A stretch of 64,000 bases of DNA, from NCBI GenBank assembly GCA_013286385.1, contig JABDFU010000004.1, positions 18,069 to 82,068 on the forward strand, written 5' to 3'. The notes under the pieces are model-generated. The model saw only the letters and a program-made list of their open reading frames with translations, was not told the origin of the DNA and made no database searches. This document shows, in pieces, positions 61,736-64,000 of the stretch. The translations under genes and the position numbers were made by a program. This stretch comes from Bacteroidota bacterium. GTDB lineage: Bacteria; Bacteroidota; Bacteroidia; JABDFU01. Every line of letters begins with the position of its first letter. Position 1 is the first letter of the stretch.

Positions 61736-63898
61736 TTAAAATACATATCTCAATCCTCCGTAAAATCCCCTGCCCCTGGTTGCATATCCTATAATTTCAG
61801 AATACTGCGTGTTTAATATATTTTCCACCCGGACTGATCCAAAAAGTCCTTTTGCAAATTCATAGCTGGCCGAACAGTCCAGCAACGTATAATCCTGAAC
61901 CATCGAAGAATTAAGAGCTCCATTAGGTCCAAGTGAAGAGTCATAATAAATATCGCTGCGAGCTCCTGCAAAACGCACATCAGCCTTTAAGATAAGTTTA
62001 TGCAACGGTTTATACGTGAGAAATATATTAGCAGTACTTGGCCTTCTCACCAAACCAACAGAAGTGGTGGATTGAGTTAAATAAGCTCCGTTAGAAAAAA
62101 GCTGAACCAGATTTCCCTTGGTATGAGAGGTGTCAATGCCTGATGCCTGGTATTTGATTTCGCCCTGGATGAGCGACAAATTAGCTGAAAGTAACAGTTT
62201 GTCCGAAATTTTAGAGCCAATGGAAAACTCAAATCCATGTGCATATTGTTCACCCGCGTTTACATAGGTATCTCCCCTGTAATCAGCGTACGTAAGAGAA
62301 TCCACCGGTTTTGATCTGTTCCATAAGTAGGCGTATTCGATGTCATTTTTTACTACCGTATTGAAATACGCAATGGAAAACCACACCCGTTCATTGACTT
62401 TTTGTTTTATTCCCAATTCAAATGAATTACTTTCCTCAGGCACTAATTTCGAATCCCCCAGGGCTATCTGGTCAAATCCTGTAGGGGAAGTCGACTGCGG
62501 GGAATAGAGCTCGTAAAGAGATGGGGTGTTAAACCCTGTAGTATAAGAAGCATACAGCAGCGTATTATTTGAAAGTTTTAAGGTCGGATTAATCTCGTAT
62601 ACAAATGCATTCCCAAACTCGCTGTTATTTACCAATCGCCCGCCAAGAGACAATGTAAGAACAGCCAATCTCTGGCTGATCAGTACTCCGTTTAAATCTG
62701 CATGCAAAAAACCACTTTGGGTCACCTCTTTGATTTTAAGAGAATCCAGATCGCTATTTGATTCATAAAAGCCATAGGGGGATGCAGATGAAGAATACGT
62801 AAGAGTCGTTGCCGTCATTTTTTCAATATACGAACTTACTCCGGCAACCAGATCAATTCCTTTGGTATGGTAATTCATTTGCAAATCATTGCTGAAAACA
62901 GATCCTTTGTAGTCCTCTGTGTTATAAATTGAAGGATTTGCCAGAGAAGAGTCCTGAACTAATTTTCGTTCCATTGTACTGTAGCCCCCGTACCAGGAAA
63001 TCGACAATTTATCATTGAACCGATAAGCAGCACCGTATATAAAAAGATTCCGGTTAAAATTCTGACTGTAGGCCGGGTCATACCGATAGGCCCCATCATC
63101 AATACTGGTTTTTTGCTCAACAGATTTATACGAAACAAAAATGTCCAGTTTGTTTTTTTTGTACCCCAGTTTGCCAAATAAATCTGTTTTCGTAAAGGGA
63201 TTGCTTCCGAATTGATAGGATTTGGGATTTTTGAATGTATCAACAACTGCATCAAAACCGGCACAGCTGGTATTAAAAACCTCAGCGCTTGCATAGAACC
63301 CGCTTTTGTCCGAATAATTCAGGAAAAGATTCTCTGTCTGCAAACTTCCGTTCGGATTAAATACTCCTGCCTTCACCTCTGCGTCAATATGCAAACCAGA
63401 CCTTTCGAAATTCTTTTTGGTAATCAGGTTTACGACTCCCCCGATAGCGGATGAACCGTACATAACACTGTGTGAGCCTCTCACAATTTCAATCCGTTCA
63501 ATGTTTGAAAGGGATATTTCTGAAAGATCAATAGAATTATCTGTTGAGGTAGGGTCCGTTATTCTCACCCCATCGATCATAATTACAACTGCGTTGGAAT
63601 TTGCGCCCCTCATGAAAATGTTGCTTAATGATCCGGGAGCCTGCTGTCCGCCCACAACATAAATCCCTTCCTGTTCTGATAAAAGTTCAGCCAGTGAATT
63701 GGCGCCTGAATTTTTAATTTCCTCTTTGCTGATTACCGTAGTGCTTCGTCCGACTTCAGCCGGATCTTTTTCACTGCGCGTGGCAGAAACAATAACCTCC
63801 TTCAGAGAATTATTCTTTGTAGTGTCTGAGATTTCCTGCGCCTGAATAAGCGAACAGGACATACCCGCCAGAGCGAGTGTATGGAATACTGATTTCAT
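61736..63898 (-). CDS. btuB: BtuB-like TonB-dependent vitamin B12 receptor
   Basis: A 720-aa outer-membrane receptor with signal peptide (LALAGMSCSLIQAQ), a TonB box within KEVIVSATRSEKD, a plug (NSGANSLAELLSEQEGIYVVGGQQAPGSL, IMIDGVRITDPTS, IERIEIVRGSHSVMYGSSAIGGVVNL) and a barrel ending GRGFYGGLRYVF. It is shorter than SusC-type receptors and lacks the carboxypeptidase-like domain, as in BtuB. The cobalamin riboswitch right upstream identifies the substrate as a corrinoid. It leads the B12 operon. Confidence 0.92.
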   Translation of the reverse strand: MKSVFHTLALAGMSCSLIQAQEISDTTKNNSLKEVIVSATRSEKDPAEVGRSTTVISKEEIKNSGANSLAELLSEQEGIYVVGGQQAPGSLSNIFMRGANSNAVVIMIDGVRITDPTSTDNSIDLSEISLSNIERIEIVRGSHSVMYGSSAIGGVVNLITKKNFERSGLHIDAEVKAGVFNPNGSLQTENLFLNYSDKSGFYASAEVFNTSCAGFDAVVDTFKNPKSYQFGSNPFTKTDLFGKLGYKKNKLDIFVSYKSVEQKTSIDDGAYRYDPAYSQNFNRNLFIYGAAYRFNDKLSISWYGGYSTMERKLVQDSSLANPSIYNTEDYKGSVFSNDLQMNYHTKGIDLVAGVSSYIEKMTATTLTYSSSASPYGFYESNSDLDSLKIKEVTQSGFLHADLNGVLISQRLAVLTLSLGGRLVNNSEFGNAFVYEINPTLKLSNNTLLYASYTTGFNTPSLYELYSPQSTSPTGFDQIALGDSKLVPEESNSFELGIKQKVNERVWFSIAYFNTVVKNDIEYAYLWNRSKPVDSLTYADYRGDTYVNAGEQYAHGFEFSIGSKISDKLLLSANLSLIQGEIKYQASGIDTSHTKGNLVQLFSNGAYLTQSTTSVGLVRRPSTANIFLTYKPLHKLILKADVRFAGARSDIYYDSSLGPNGALNSSMVQDYTLLDCSASYEFAKGLFGSVRVENILNTQYSEIIGYATRGRGFYGGLRYVF

Positions 63899-63934
63899 AC
63901 GGTGTTGGTTTTAAGTTTTTCGCGAACTAAACCA

Positions 63935-63957
63935 ACAATACACAACAAGTGTATTGT
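63935..63957 (-). promoter_or_regulatory. Expression-platform hairpin between riboswitch and btuB
   Basis: ACAATACAC-AACAA-GTGTATTGT forms nine perfect pairs with a 5-base loop. It lies directly after the B12 aptamer end and 37 bases before the btuB ATG. There is no T-run, so the riboswitch probably acts on translation or through alternative pairing rather than by intrinsic termination. Confidence 0.65.
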
Positions 63958-64000
63958 CGACAATTACAGGCAGATTTTCTGGCTTATGGCCCAAGGCCAA
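63958..64000 (-). promoter_or_regulatory. Cobalamin riboswitch, 3' end only (window edge)
   Basis: On the minus strand the sequence gccataagccag followed by aaaatctgcctg matches the conserved 3' end of cobalamin aptamers (AGCCAGnAGACCTGCC, the B12-box region). The rest of the aptamer lies beyond base 64000. It controls the btuB-led operon, shutting expression down when adenosylcobalamin is plentiful. Confidence 0.85.

Overview
The window looks like a chromosomal segment of an aerobic member of the Bacteroidota. The evidence is a type IX secretion (T9SS) type A tail at the left edge, a gliding-motility type B tail on a giant adhesin, PorP/SprF and OmpA-PD40 proteins, SusC-like TonB receptors, TAnnTTTG promoter boxes, and mostly weak Shine-Dalgarno sequences. 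A more exact taxonomic placement is not justified from sequence alone.

Layout. 1-3,450: patchy accessory DNA holding a secreted-protein tail, a pair of ~220-bp direct repeats, a small acetyltransferase-like/48-aa pair with an upstream palindrome, a truncated TauE transporter, small hypotheticals and a broken tRNA-Gly. 3,450-9,240: housekeeping genes (prolyl oligopeptidase, ABC-F ATPase, RluF, DEAD-box helicase). 9,256-15,272 (minus): aroC followed by an envelope group (OmpA-PD40 protein, a membrane-anchored DUF7935-like protein, a long Ala-Asp-Lys repeat protein). 15,438-22,006 (plus): histidine degradation (hutI, ftcD) with a glycosyltransferase and a membrane patatin-like lipase. 22,000-24,000: ECF sigma factor and M42 peptidase. 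24,019-29,512 (minus): biotin operon bioB-OMP-bioF-bioD-bioA-VUT transporter. 29,573-34,735 (plus): trmD, a SiaB/SiaC-like pair, serA, DUF1015, YggS. 34,790-37,990: tRNA-Asp, a duplicated structured element, an integrase remnant, and a two-component system and DUF885 gene truncated head to head, i.e. an old island scar. 37,990-45,262 (minus): adhesin, PorP/SprF, OmpA-PD40. 45,444-49,233 (plus): C39-peptidase ABC exporter with its HlyD adaptor. 49,239-51,740: cinA, DUF4197, DCC protein. 51,796-55,555: putative copper uptake (MbnP-like lipoprotein, Cys-motif small protein, TonB receptor). 55,584-56,369: NlpC/P60 peptidase. 56,377-64,000 (minus): a vitamin B12 regulon headed by a cobalamin riboswitch cut by the window edge, with BtuB-like receptor, DUF6580, BtuF-like protein, CWC protein, CobU, a BluB-CobT fusion, CobS and CobC.

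How the parts work together. The B12 block covers outer-membrane uptake, lower-ligand synthesis and activation, and nucleotide-loop assembly, so it can import corrinoids and finish or remodel them; no corrin-ring genes are present here. The biotin block makes biotin from pimeloyl thioester and carries two membrane proteins not needed for synthesis. The adhesin, PorP and OmpA block fits a T9SS-exported surface protein with its own anchoring partners. The most interesting unexplained items are the covarying duplicated hairpins beside tRNA-Asp, the outer-membrane protein inside the biotin operon, the SiaB/SiaC pair without SiaA/SiaD, the BluB-CobT fusion, and the Cys-rich copper-type TonB receptor cluster.
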